DNA from: CAVYPR01 sp963770505
GTDB lineage: Bacteria; Actinomycetota; Acidimicrobiia; Acidimicrobiales; RAAP-2
DNA length: 64,000 nucleotides
Direction: 5' to 3'
NCBI GenBank assembly: GCA_963770505.1
Contig: CAVYPR010000006.1
Coordinates: 682,001 to 746,000, forward strand
Shown in pieces: positions 34,224-42,087 of the stretch. Numbering within the stretch: position 1 is the stretch's first letter; each line of letters begins with the position of its first letter. Below the pieces are notes generated by a model. The model worked only from the letters and a program-made list of their open reading frames with translations. It was not told the origin of the DNA and did not search any database. A program made the position numbers and the translations under genes.

Positions 34224-35570
34224 CTACCCGCCGGGGGCGACCGCGCCGAGCGCCTCCTCCACCGCCGCGCACAGCCGGGCCGCCGTCTCCTGGGCCTGGA
34301 CCGCTGTGACCGCCTCCACCATCACCCGCACCACCGGCTCGGTGCCGCTGGGGCGCAGCACCACCCGGCCGGTGTCGCCGAGCTCGGCCTCGGCCTCGGC
34401 CACCGCCCGCCAGACCACCTCGGCCCCCTCGAGCCGTCGGGGGTCGGCCACGGCCACGTTCACCAGGACCTGGGGGATCCGCTCGACCAGGCCGGCCGAG
34501 AGCTCGGCCAGGGGCCGGCCCGCCCGCACCACCAGGTCGGCCAGGACCAAGCCGGTCAGGATCCCGTCGCCGGTGGTGGCCCGGTGGCGGAAGACGATGT
34601 GGCCGGACTGCTCGCCCCCCAGGGCGAGCCCCTCGGCCTCGAGCGCGGCCAGCACGTGGCGGTCGCCCACCGGGGTCTCGCGCACGGCGATCCCCCGCTC
34701 GGCCATGGCCAGGCGGAACCCGAGGTTGGTCATCACCGTCACCACCACGGCGTCGCCGGTGAGCTCGCCGCGGGCCGCCAGGTCCACGGCGAACAGGGCC
34801 AGCAGGGTGTCGCCGTCGGCCACCGCCCCGGTGTGGTCGACGGCCACCATCCGGTCGGCGTCGCCGTCGAGGGCGATCCCGAGGTCGGCCCCGGCGGCCA
34901 CCACCGCGGCGGCCAGGGACCCGGGTTCGGTCGAGCCGCAGCGGTCGTTGATGTTCGTCCCGTCGGGCCGGCAGGCCATCGACGTCACCGCCGCCCCGAG
35001 CCCGGCGAAGACCACTGGGGCGACCTCGCTGGCCGCGCCGTTGGCGCAGTCGAGCACGACCGACAGCCCGTCGAGCCGCCGACCGCCGAGGGCCCCCGCC
35101 AGGTGGTCGGCGTAGTCGGCCGCCCCCGCGGCGTCGGCCGTGATGCGGCCCACGGCGGCGCCGGTCGGCCCGGGACCGCCGGCCGCGGCCAATGCGCCCT
35201 CGATGGCCGTCTCCGTCTCGGCCGTCAGCTTGGTGCCGCCCGGCCCGAACAGCTTGATGCCGTTGTCCTCGAAGGGGTTGTGGGAGGCCGAGATCACGGC
35301 CGCCGGCAGGCCCCGGCGCTCAGCGCACCAGGCCACGCCGGGGGTGGGGAGGACGCCCAGGTCGACCACGTCGACCCCCTCGGCGGCCAGGCCGGCCGAG
35401 AGGGCCGCCTGCAGGAGGGTCCCCGAACGTCGGGTGTCCCGTCCGACCAGGTAGGCGGAGGCGGGCATCACCCGTGCGGCGGCCCGTCCGAGGCCGAGCG
35501 CCAGCTCGGCCGTGAGCTCCGCGTTCGCCAGCCCCCGGACGCCGTCGGTGCCGAAGCGACCCTGGGCCAC
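34224..35570 (-). CDS. glmM: Phosphoglucosamine mutase
   Basis: 448 residues; converts glucosamine-6-phosphate to glucosamine-1-phosphate. GRFGTDGVRGLANAEL start, AVISASHNPFEDNGIKLFG with the phosphoserine near residue 96, the metal loop LDGDADRMVAVD, and the sugar-specific GEQSGHIVF, which separates GlmM from ManB/Pgm. The phosphate loop LRPSGTEPVVRVMVE closes the protein. GTG 35570 is 4 bases after the rpsI stop, so glmM is probably read from the ribosomal-protein transcript. Confidence 0.97.
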   Translation of the reverse strand: MAQGRFGTDGVRGLANAELTAELALGLGRAAARVMPASAYLVGRDTRRSGTLLQAALSAGLAAEGVDVVDLGVLPTPGVAWCAERRGLPAAVISASHNPFEDNGIKLFGPGGTKLTAETETAIEGALAAAGGPGPTGAAVGRITADAAGAADYADHLAGALGGRRLDGLSVVLDCANGAASEVAPVVFAGLGAAVTSMACRPDGTNINDRCGSTEPGSLAAAVVAAGADLGIALDGDADRMVAVDHTGAVADGDTLLALFAVDLAARGELTGDAVVVTVMTNLGFRLAMAERGIAVRETPVGDRHVLAALEAEGLALGGEQSGHIVFRHRATTGDGILTGLVLADLVVRAGRPLAELSAGLVERIPQVLVNVAVADPRRLEGAEVVWRAVAEAEAELGDTGRVVLRPSGTEPVVRVMVEAVTAVQAQETAARLCAAVEEALGAVAPGG

Positions 35571-35574
35571 CCGG

Positions 35575-35967
35575 CTACCGCTTGGAGTACTGCGGCGCCT
35601 TGCGGGCCTTCTTCAGGCCGTACTTCTTGCTCTCCTTCTCGCGGGCGTCCCGGGTGAGGAGGCCGGCCCGCTTGAGGCTCGTGCGCAGCTCGGGGTCGAG
35701 CTCGATCAGCGCCCGGGCGATGCCCAGCCGCAGCGCCCCGGCCTGGCCCGACATCCCGCCCCCGTCCATGGTGGCGTCGATGTCGTAGGACTCGGCCGTG
35801 GCCGTCACACGCAGCGGCTCGGTGGCCAGCATGCGGTGGGTGGCCGAGGGGAAGTACTCCTCGAAGGGCCGCTTGTTGATCCGGATGGCGCCCTGGCCGG
35901 GCCGGAAGCGGACGCGGGCCACGGCTTGCTTGCGGCGACCGGTGGTCTGGGAGAGGGGTGCGGGCAT
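35575..35967 (-). CDS. rpsI: Ribosomal protein S9 (uS9)
   Basis: 130 residues. TTGRRKQAVARVRFRPGQG, GGGMSGQAGALRLGIARAL and the P-site tail ending KARKAPQYSKR (C-terminal Lys-Arg touches P-site tRNA) identify S9. ATG 35967 has a GAGGAG Shine-Dalgarno. Pairs with rplM upstream (14-base gap) as in nearly all bacteria. Confidence 0.98.
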   Translation of the reverse strand: MPAPLSQTTGRRKQAVARVRFRPGQGAIRINKRPFEEYFPSATHRMLATEPLRVTATAESYDIDATMDGGGMSGQAGALRLGIARALIELDPELRTSLKRAGLLTRDAREKESKKYGLKKARKAPQYSKR

Positions 35968-35981
35968 CGTGCTCCTCGTGC

Positions 35982-36431
35982 TCAGCCGGCCCGCCGGGCG
36001 GCCGGCAGGTCGAGAGGCTGGGGGTCCTGGGCGGCGTGGGGGTGGTCGGGCCCCGGGTAGACCTTCAGCTTGGACAGCTGCTGGCGCCCGAGGGTGTTCT
36101 TGGGCAGCATGCCCCGGACGGCGCGGCGCACGACCTCCTCGGGGCTGCGGGCCAGCAGGTCGGCGTAGCTGGTCTGCTTGAGGCCGCCGGGGTAGCCGCT
36201 GTGGCGGTAGGCGAACTTGTCGGACGCCTTGTCGTGGGTGAGCACCACCCCCGCCGCGTTGACCACGACCACGTGGTCGCCGGTGTCGACGTGGGGGGCG
36301 AAGATCGGCCGGTGCTTGCCCCGCAGGATGCGGGCGACCTCGGTGGCCAGCCGGCCGAGCACGAGGCCCTCGGCGTCGACCAGGTGCCAGGCACGCTCGA
36401 TCTCGTGGGCCTTCGGTGAGTAGGTGCGCAA
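35982..36431 (-). CDS. rplM: Ribosomal protein L13 (uL13)
   Basis: 149 residues from TTG 36431: RTYSPKAHEIERAWHLVDA, LGRLATEVARILRGKHRP, DHVVVVNA, and VRGMLPKNTLGRQQLSKLKV are the standard L13 blocks. The last residues (AQDPQPLDLPAARRAG) are a slightly long tail. A GAGG Shine-Dalgarno precedes the TTG. The 96-base gap to truA has no clear promoter. Confidence 0.97.
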   Translation of the reverse strand: MRTYSPKAHEIERAWHLVDAEGLVLGRLATEVARILRGKHRPIFAPHVDTGDHVVVVNAAGVVLTHDKASDKFAYRHSGYPGGLKQTSYADLLARSPEEVVRRAVRGMLPKNTLGRQQLSKLKVYPGPDHPHAAQDPQPLDLPAARRAG

Positions 36432-36527
36432 GGGAGGATTCCTCTTCGGGGTGGCCGGCGCCCCTGCGGGGCATGCCGATGGGCCGACCGACCAGGATAC
36501 GGCCTCGAACCCGCCCCGGCAAGCCGG

Positions 36528-37307
36528 TCAGGGCCCGGGGTAGGAGACCGACTCCAGGCACAGGCCGTGGGCCGGGGCCGGCGAGGCGGCGCCGGCCCGG
36601 GTGCCGGCCCGCAGCCGCTCCACCATGGTGGCGGCGTTCCCCCGCCCCCGCCCCACCGCCACCAGGGCCCCCACCACCGAGCGCACCATCTGGTGGCAGA
36701 ACGAGCCGGCGCTGATGTCGAAGCGCAGCAGTGTGGCCGGCCCCCTGGTCCAGCCCGCCGCGGTCACCACCCGGGTGATCGGCGCCTCGGCCCCGGTCCC
36801 CGGGGCCCGCCGGCAGAAGCCGCGGAAGTCGTGCTCGCCGACGACCGCGTCGGCGGCGGCCACCATGGCCCGCAGGTCCAGCGGGTCCCCCACGTGCCAG
36901 GCCAGCGGGGCCAGGAGGGGGTCGGGCACCGGGGCGTTCAGCACCAGGTAGCGGTAGTGGCGGGCGGTGGCCGACCGGCGGGCGTCGAACCCCTCGGGGG
37001 CCGGCTCGGCCGAGCGCACCACGACCGCCGGGGCCAGCTGGCGGTTGAGGGAGCGGGCCAGGTCGAGCCCCTTGCGCAGCGTCTCGGGGAGGTCGACGTG
37101 GACCACCTGGCCCCGGGCGTGCACCCCGGCGTCGGTGCGCCCGGCGCAGACCAGGGGCGGCGGGGCCGGGAGGCGGGCCGTCCTGGCCAGGGCCTCGGCC
37201 AGGGTCCCGGCCACCGTCGTGAGCCCGCCCTGGGCGGCGAAGCCGCGGAACCCGCTCCCGTCGTAGGCGACGACCAGCCGCCAGCGCCGCAGGCCGGGCT
37301 CGGGCAC
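36528..37307 (-). CDS. truA: tRNA pseudouridine synthase A
   Basis: 259 residues; makes pseudouridine at tRNA positions 38-40. CAGRTDAGVHARGQVVHVD contains the catalytic Asp. RHYRYLVLNAP, HDFRGFCR and ISAGSFCHQMVRSVVGALV are the other family blocks. GTG start at 37307, 15 bases after the rplQ stop. Sits between rplQ and rplM as in most actinobacteria and firmicutes. Confidence 0.96.
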   Translation of the reverse strand: MPEPGLRRWRLVVAYDGSGFRGFAAQGGLTTVAGTLAEALARTARLPAPPPLVCAGRTDAGVHARGQVVHVDLPETLRKGLDLARSLNRQLAPAVVVRSAEPAPEGFDARRSATARHYRYLVLNAPVPDPLLAPLAWHVGDPLDLRAMVAAADAVVGEHDFRGFCRRAPGTGAEAPITRVVTAAGWTRGPATLLRFDISAGSFCHQMVRSVVGALVAVGRGRGNAATMVERLRAGTRAGAASPAPAHGLCLESVSYPGP

Positions 37308-37322
37308 CGGGCCGCGACCGGG

Positions 37323-37676
37323 CTAGACCAGCTCGATGCGGACCATCGGGGCGTTGTCCCCCGGACGCGGGCCCAGCTTGAGGATCCGGGTGTAGCCGCC
37401 CGGCCGCTCGGCGTAGCGCGGGCCGATCTCGTCGAACAGCTTCTTGGCCATGTCCTTGTCGCGGATGAGGCCGACCACCCGGCGGTGCTGGTGGAGGCCG
37501 CCCTTGCGGGCGGCGGTGATGCACTTCTCGGCCACCGGGCGCATGGCCTTGGCCTTGGCCTCGGTCGTCACCAGCGACTCGGCGGCGATGAGCGACGCCA
37601 CCAGGTTGCCCATCATGGCCTTCTGGTGGGCGGCGTCACCGCCGAAGCGCCGGCCGCGTCTGGGGGTCCCCTGCAT
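37323..37676 (-). CDS. rplQ: Ribosomal protein L17 (bL17)
   Basis: 117 residues: TPRRGRRFGGDAAHQKAMMG, NLVASLIAAESLVTTEAKAK and GPRPGDNAPMVRIELV are the L17 signatures. The 117-residue form lacks the long acidic tail seen in mycobacterial L17. ATG 37676 comes 2 bases after the rpoA stop. Exit-tunnel neighbour on the large subunit. Confidence 0.98.
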   Translation of the reverse strand: MQGTPRRGRRFGGDAAHQKAMMGNLVASLIAAESLVTTEAKAKAMRPVAEKCITAARKGGLHQHRRVVGLIRDKDMAKKLFDEIGPRYAERPGGYTRILKLGPRPGDNAPMVRIELV

Positions 37677-37678
37677 CG

Positions 37679-38617
37679 CTAGTCCTTGGTCCGCAGCGAC
37701 AGGCCGCGCTCGTCGAGCCGCTGGATCACCTCGTCGAGCGACTTCTGCCCGAAGTTGGTGATGCCCAGCAGGTCGTCCAGGGTCTTCTCGACCAGCTCGC
37801 CGATGGTGTTGATCTGGGCCCGCTTCAGGCAGTTGCGGGGCCGCTCGGACAGGTCGAGCTCCTCGATGCGCAGGTCGAGGTCGGGCGACCCGCCGCCGAG
37901 CGAGCCGACCTCGCCCAGCTCGAGGCCCTGGGGGGCCTCCTCCAGGTCGGCCACCAGCCCCACCAGGGCCCGCAGGGTGTCCCCGGCCGAGGCCAGGGCC
38001 TCCCGGGGGCTGATCGACCCGTCGGTCTCGATGTCGAGCACCAGGCGGTCGAAGTCGGTGGACTGCTCCACCCGGACCGGCTCGACCTCGAAGGTCACCC
38101 GGCGCACCGGGGAGAAGATCGAGTCGACCGGGATCACCCCGATGGTCGACGAGCGCTTGTTCTTGTCCGCCGAGACGTAGCCGCGGCCCCGCTCGACCGT
38201 GAGGTCGAGGGCCAGGCGGCCCTTGGCGTTCAGGCTGGCGATGTGCAGGTCGGGGTTGAGGACCTCCACGTCGGCCGAGGTCTGCAGGTCGGCCGCCGTG
38301 GCCTCCCCCGGGCCCCGCTTGTCGAAGCGCAGGGTCACCGGCTCGTCGGCCTCCACCTTCACCAGCAGGTCCTTCAGGTTCAAGATGATGTCGGTGACGT
38401 CCTCCTTCACCCCGGGCAGGGTGGTGAACTCGTGGAGGGCCTCGTCGAAGCGCACCTGGGTCACCGCCGCCCCCGGGATGGAGGAGAGCAGGGTGCGGCG
38501 CAGGGAGTTCCCCAGGGTGTGGCCGAAGCCGGGGTCGAGCGGGCCGACGGCGAAGCGCTGACGGTTGTCCCGCTCCTCGTCGACGGCCTCGACGGTGGGG
38601 CGCTGGATGATGAGCAT
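37679..38617 (-). CDS. rpoA: RNA polymerase alpha subunit
   Basis: 312 residues. The N-terminal dimerisation domain has FGHTLGNSLRRTLLSSIPG, LHEFTTLPGVKEDVTDIILN and RGRGYVSADKNK. After a linker, the C-terminal domain (UP-element and activator binding) has ELDLSERPRNCLKRAQINTI and DDLLGITNFGQKSLDEV. ATG 38617 has a GAGGAG Shine-Dalgarno. Last-but-two gene of the alpha cluster (rpsM-rpsK-rpsD-rpoA-rplQ-truA). Confidence 0.98.
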   Translation of the reverse strand: MLIIQRPTVEAVDEERDNRQRFAVGPLDPGFGHTLGNSLRRTLLSSIPGAAVTQVRFDEALHEFTTLPGVKEDVTDIILNLKDLLVKVEADEPVTLRFDKRGPGEATAADLQTSADVEVLNPDLHIASLNAKGRLALDLTVERGRGYVSADKNKRSSTIGVIPVDSIFSPVRRVTFEVEPVRVEQSTDFDRLVLDIETDGSISPREALASAGDTLRALVGLVADLEEAPQGLELGEVGSLGGGSPDLDLRIEELDLSERPRNCLKRAQINTIGELVEKTLDDLLGITNFGQKSLDEVIQRLDERGLSLRTKD

Positions 38618-38658
38618 GGGTACTGACTCCTCGGTGGATCTCGTGCGGGGCGGGGGGA

Positions 38659-39307
38659 TTACTTGGAGTAGAGCTCGACGATCAGCTGTTCTTGCACCGG
38701 CTCGTCGATGTGCTCGCGCAGCGGCGGGTTGAGGACCTGGACGGCGAACCCGGCGTCGGCGGTCTCGAGCCAGGGGGGGGTCTGGCGGTCGAGGGTGTCC
38801 ATGTTGCGCCGGACGTAGAACATCTCGCGCGACGGAGGTCTTGAGCGTCACCGTGTCGCCCTTGCGGACCCGGTAGCTCGGGATCGTCACCCGCTTGCCG
38901 TTCACCAGCACGTGCCCGTGGCGGACGAACTGGCGGGACTGGGCCCGGCTGGCGCCCCAGCCGGCCCGGAAGACCACGTTGTCGAGGCGCAGCTCGAGCA
39001 TGCGCAGCAGGTTCTCGCCGGTGATGCCCGGGGCCCGGTTGGCCTCCTCGTAGAGGTTGCGGAACTGGCGCTCCAAGATGCCGTAGATGCGGCGGGCCTT
39101 CTGCTTCTCGCGCAGCTGGGTCAGGTACTCCGAGCCCTGGCGCATGCGGTCGCGGCCGTGCTCGCCGGGCGGGTAGGCGCGGCTGTGGCGGTCGGTGACC
39201 GCCTCGGAGACCGGGCACTTGAGGGAGTAGCAGCGCTCCCCCTTCAAGAAGAGCTTCGTCCGCTCCCGCCGGCAGAGCCGGCAGACGGGTCCGGTGTATC
39301 GGGCCAT
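38659..39307 (-). CDS. rpsD: Ribosomal protein S4 (uS4), apparent frameshift
   Basis: S4 starts 16S assembly. From ATG 39307: ARYTGPVCRLCRRERTKLFL and CYSLKCP give four zinc Cys (C+ form). QLREKQKARRIYGILERQF and LELRLDNVVFRAGWGASR plus QFVRHGHVLVNGKRVTIPSY form the S4 domain. The frame breaks at about 38828-38833 after TVTLKTS; the last 55 residues (REMFYVRRNMDTLDRQTPPW, then EQLIVELYSK) are one frame over. Removing one base gives about 215 residues. An essential gene, so a sequence indel is likely. Confidence 0.94.
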
Positions 39308-39317
39308 CGGTGCGCCC

Positions 39318-39722
39318 CTAGACCCGGCGCCGCTTCTTGGGGCGGCAACCGTTGTGGGGGATGGGGGTGACGTCCTTGATGCCGACGACCTCGATGCCGG
39401 CGGCGGCCAGGGAGCGGATGGCCGTCTCCCGGCCCGACCCCGGGCCCCGGACCAGCACGTCGACCTTGCGGACGCCGTGCTCCATGGCCCGGCGGGCGCA
39501 GGCCTCGGCGGCCAGCTGGGCGGCGAAGGGGGTGGACTTGCGCGAGCCCTTGAAGCCCACGTTGCCGGCCGACGCCCAGGCCAGCACGTTGCCCTCGGGG
39601 TCGGCGATGGAGACGATGGTGTTGTTGAACGAGCTCTTGATGTGGGCGACGCCGTAGTTGACGTTCTTGCGCTCGCGGCGTCTCGGCCGTCGGGCTCCCT
39701 GCTGCTTGGTGGTCTTGGCCAT
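39318..39722 (-). CDS. rpsK: Ribosomal protein S11 (uS11)
   Basis: 134 residues: KNVNYGVAHIKSSFNNTIVS, GFKGSRKSTPFAAQLAAEAC, VLVRGPGSGRETAIRSL and DVTPIPHNGCRPKKRRRV. The platform protein lines the mRNA exit. Its ATG follows the rpsM stop directly, with no intervening base. Confidence 0.98.
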   Translation of the reverse strand: MAKTTKQQGARRPRRRERKNVNYGVAHIKSSFNNTIVSIADPEGNVLAWASAGNVGFKGSRKSTPFAAQLAAEACARRAMEHGVRKVDVLVRGPGSGRETAIRSLAAAGIEVVGIKDVTPIPHNGCRPKKRRRV

Positions 39723-40100
39723 CTACTTGCGGACCTTCTTCTTTCCGGCGACCGTCTTCTTCGGTCCCTTTCGGGTGCGGGCGTTGGTGTGGGTGCGCTG
39801 GCCGTGGACCGGCAGCCCCTTGCGGTGGCGGACACCCTGGTAGCAGTTGATCTCCATCTTGCGCTTGATGTCCTGGGAGACGTCCCGGCGCAGGTCCCCC
39901 TCCACCCGCAGGTTGGCGTCGATGTCGTTGCGCAGGCGCACGACCTCCTCGTCGGTGAGGTCTCGCACCCGGGTGCCCGGGTCGACGTCGGTCCTCGAGC
40001 AGATCTGCCGGGCCTGGGTGCTGCCGATGCCGTAGATGTAGGTGAGGGACACCTCGAGGCGCTTCTCCCGTGGGATGTCCACTCCGGCGATGCGGGCCAT
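39723..40100 (-). CDS. rpsM: Ribosomal protein S13 (uS13)
   Basis: 125 residues from ATG 40100: ARIAGVDIPREKRLEVSLTY, IYGIGSTQARQIC, GVRHRKGLPVHGQRTHTNAR and a Lys-rich tail. Contacts P-site tRNA and the large subunit. The upstream in-frame codons are not S13-like. Eight bases follow the rpmJ stop. Confidence 0.98.
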   Translation of the reverse strand: MARIAGVDIPREKRLEVSLTYIYGIGSTQARQICSRTDVDPGTRVRDLTDEEVVRLRNDIDANLRVEGDLRRDVSQDIKRKMEINCYQGVRHRKGLPVHGQRTHTNARTRKGPKKTVAGKKKVRK

Positions 40101-40108
40101 GGCTCCTC

Positions 40109-40222
40109 CTACCCCTGCCGCTGCTTGTGGCGCGGGTTGTCGCAGATCACGACGACACGGCCGTGCCGGCGGATCACCTTGCACTTCTCGCAGATCGGCT
40201 TGACGCTCGGTCGTACCTTCAT
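40109..40222 (-). CDS. rpmJ: Ribosomal protein L36 (bL36)
   Basis: 37 residues from ATG 40222: KVRPSVKPICEKCKVIRRHG, then VVVICDNPRHKQRQG. Three Cys and the His form the zinc knuckle (C+ form), so zinc-replete conditions suit it. Located between infA and rpsM as usual. Confidence 0.97.
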   Translation of the reverse strand: MKVRPSVKPICEKCKVIRRHGRVVVICDNPRHKQRQG

Positions 40223-40245
40223 CGTCGTGTCCTCGTCTGATCGCT

Positions 40246-40470
40246 CTACTTGTACCGGTAGGTGATGCGCCCCCGACTCAGGTCGTAGGGGGTGATCTCC
40301 ACCTGGACCTTGTCGCCGGGCAGGATCCGGATCCGGTGCATCCGCATCTTCCCCGAGCTGTGGGCCAGCACCTTGTGCCCGTTCTCGAGCTCCACTCGGA
40401 ACATGGCGTTTGGCAGCGGCTCGACCACCGTGCCCTCCAGCACGATGGCGTCTTCCTTGGGCTTGGGCAG
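40246..40470 (-). CDS. infA: Translation initiation factor IF-1, CTG start
   Basis: 74 residues. The product PKPKEDAIVLEGTVVEPLPN, NAMFRVELENGHKVLAH and YDLSRGRITYRYK is full-length IF-1. The expected start codon is CTG (40470-40468). No in-frame ATG, GTG or TTG lies between it and the far-upstream region, and AGGAG sits six bases before the CTG. Near the centre, the usual HISGKMRMHYIRI reads HSSGKMRMHRIRI, altering two conserved positions of the OB fold. IF-1 helps IF-3 reject wrong start codons, so a non-canonical start could be regulatory. Heads the rpmJ-rpsM-rpsK-rpsD-rpoA run. Confidence 0.85.
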   Translation of the reverse strand: MPKPKEDAIVLEGTVVEPLPNAMFRVELENGHKVLAHSSGKMRMHRIRILPGDKVQVEITPYDLSRGRITYRYK

Positions 40471-40603
40471 GTGACTCTCCTCGACTCTTCCTCTGACCCC
40501 CCGGCGGCGCGGTGCCGGGGCGGTGCGAAATTTGTGGCCAAAACACTGCGGCTGGGGCCGGTTCCCGCGGGGCCCAGAGGGCCGGGCGGCTGGCCGAACG
40601 AAC

Positions 40604-40609
40604 AGTCTA
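40604..40609 (-). promoter_or_regulatory. Candidate -10 (TAGACT) for the infA-rpmJ-rps/rpo unit
   Basis: TAGACT on the minus strand lies in the 181-base gap between map and infA, about 135 bases before the CTG. The gap is the longest within the spc-alpha region, which suggests a promoter. No convincing -35 is present. Confidence 0.3.
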
Positions 40610-40651
40610 CCTGGTCGCGCCCATGGCCGCCATCGGGCCCCCGGGGGGCCG

Positions 40652-41393
40652 TCAGGGCACCGTGAACACCTCCGGGCCGTCCTCGGTGACGGCGATGGTG
40701 TGCTCGAAGTGGGCCGAGAGGCGAGCCGTCGGCCGTGACCACGCTCCAGCCGTCGTCGAGGAGCCTGGTCTCGGGCCCCCCGGCGTTCACCATGGGCTCG
40801 ACGGCGAAGACCATGCCGGTCTTGAGGGTGGGCCCCGGGCTGCCCGGCCAGTAGTTGGGCACCTGGGGCTGCTCGTGCATGGCCGTCCCGATGGCGTGGC
40901 CGACGTACTCGCGGACCACGGTGTAGCCGGCCGCCTCGGCCACGTCCTGGACGGCCCGGCCCACCTCGTGGAGCCGGTTCCCCGCCGTGAGCTGCTCGAT
41001 CCCGGCCCACAGGCTGCGCTCGGTGACCTCCATGAGCCGCTCGGCCTCGGCCGAGACCCGCCCCACGGCCGCCGTGTAGGCGGCGTCGCCGTGGTACCCC
41101 TCGACGATGGCCCCGCAGTCGACCGAGAGGATGTCGCCCTCCTCCAGCCGGTAGTCGCCGGGGATGCCGTGGACGATCATCTCGTTGGGCGAGGTGCAGA
41201 TGACGGCCGGGAACCCGTGGTAGCCGAGGAAGTTCGACGTGGCCCCCCGGGACTCGAGCACCTCTCGGGCCACGGCGTCGAGCTCTTTGGTCGTCACCCC
41301 GGGCCGCAGCGCCGCCCGGGTGGCCTCGTGCATCTCGGCCACCACCCGCCCGGCCCGGCGCATCCGGGCCAGCTCGTCGGCGTTGCGCCTCAC
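40652..41393 (-). CDS. map: Methionine aminopeptidase type I, apparent frameshift
   Basis: Removes N-terminal Met co-translationally. GTG 41393 overlaps the adk stop (GTGA). LSVDCGAIVEGYHGDAAYTA supplies the two metal Asp, YVGHAIGTAMHEQPQVPNYW the His, and VFAVEPMVNAGG a Glu. After GWSVVTADGS the frame breaks near 40721-40726. The end LSAHFEHTIAVTEDGPEVFT, which holds the last Glu ligand, is one frame over and stops at 40652. One base removed gives 246 residues. Confidence 0.93.
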
Positions 41394-42081
41394 CAGGGGC
41401 CCCCGGCCATGCCGTCCGCCGATCCCCGGCGCCGCTCCTCGACGGCCGAGACGCAGTGGCGGGTCACCTCGTCGGGGGCGCCGGTGCCGTCGACCTCGGT
41501 CAGCGGCCCCGGCGCTCGTACCACTCGATCAGCGGCGCCGTCTGGCGCTCGTAGAGCTCGAGGCGGCGCCCGATGGCCTCCTCGGTGTCGTCCTCGCGCT
41601 GGACCACCTCGCCCCCGCAGACGTCGCAGGTCCAGGTGACCATGGGCGGCGACGAGGTCGAGTAGTTGGCCCCGCAGTCCACGCAGACCCGCCGCGAGGC
41701 CAGCCGCTCCAGGACGAGCTCGGTGGGGACCTCGAGGTCGATCACCAGGTCGAGCCGGTCGGGCTTGAGGATGTCGGCCAAGCTCTCGGCCTGGGAGATC
41801 GTCCGCGGGCAGCCGTCGAGCACGAACCCCCGGGCCCGGGTGTCGGCCTCGGTGAGGCGGCGGCCGACCATCTCCATGATCAGGTCGTCGGGGAGGAGCT
41901 CGCCGTCGTCCATCAGCTCGCGGGCCCGCTGCCCGAGGGGCGTGCGGGACTTCACCTCGGCCCGCAGCATGTCGCCGGTCGAGACATGGGGGACGACGTA
42001 GTGGTGCGACAGGCGCACACACTGCGTCCCCTTGCCGGCCCCCTGCTTGCCGAGGACCACGAGCCTGACCCCGGGTACCAC
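41390..42081 (-). CDS. adk: Adenylate kinase, apparent frameshift near the C-terminus
   Basis: ATP + AMP to 2 ADP. P-loop GKQGAGKGTQ (usual form GPPGAGKGTQ), STGDMLRAEV, the AMP site FVLDGCPRTISQAE, and a zinc LID: CVDCGANYS and CDVCGGEVV give four Cys. The zero frame stops at APLIEWYERRGR, but LTEVDGTGAPDEVTRHCVSA continues in another frame to the stop at 41390. The offset (about 41503-41508) needs one added base (or two removed), unlike the one-base insertions elsewhere. Corrected about 230 residues. GTG start 42081 lies 6 bases after the secY stop. Confidence 0.93.
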
Positions 42082-42087
42082 CCGCCC

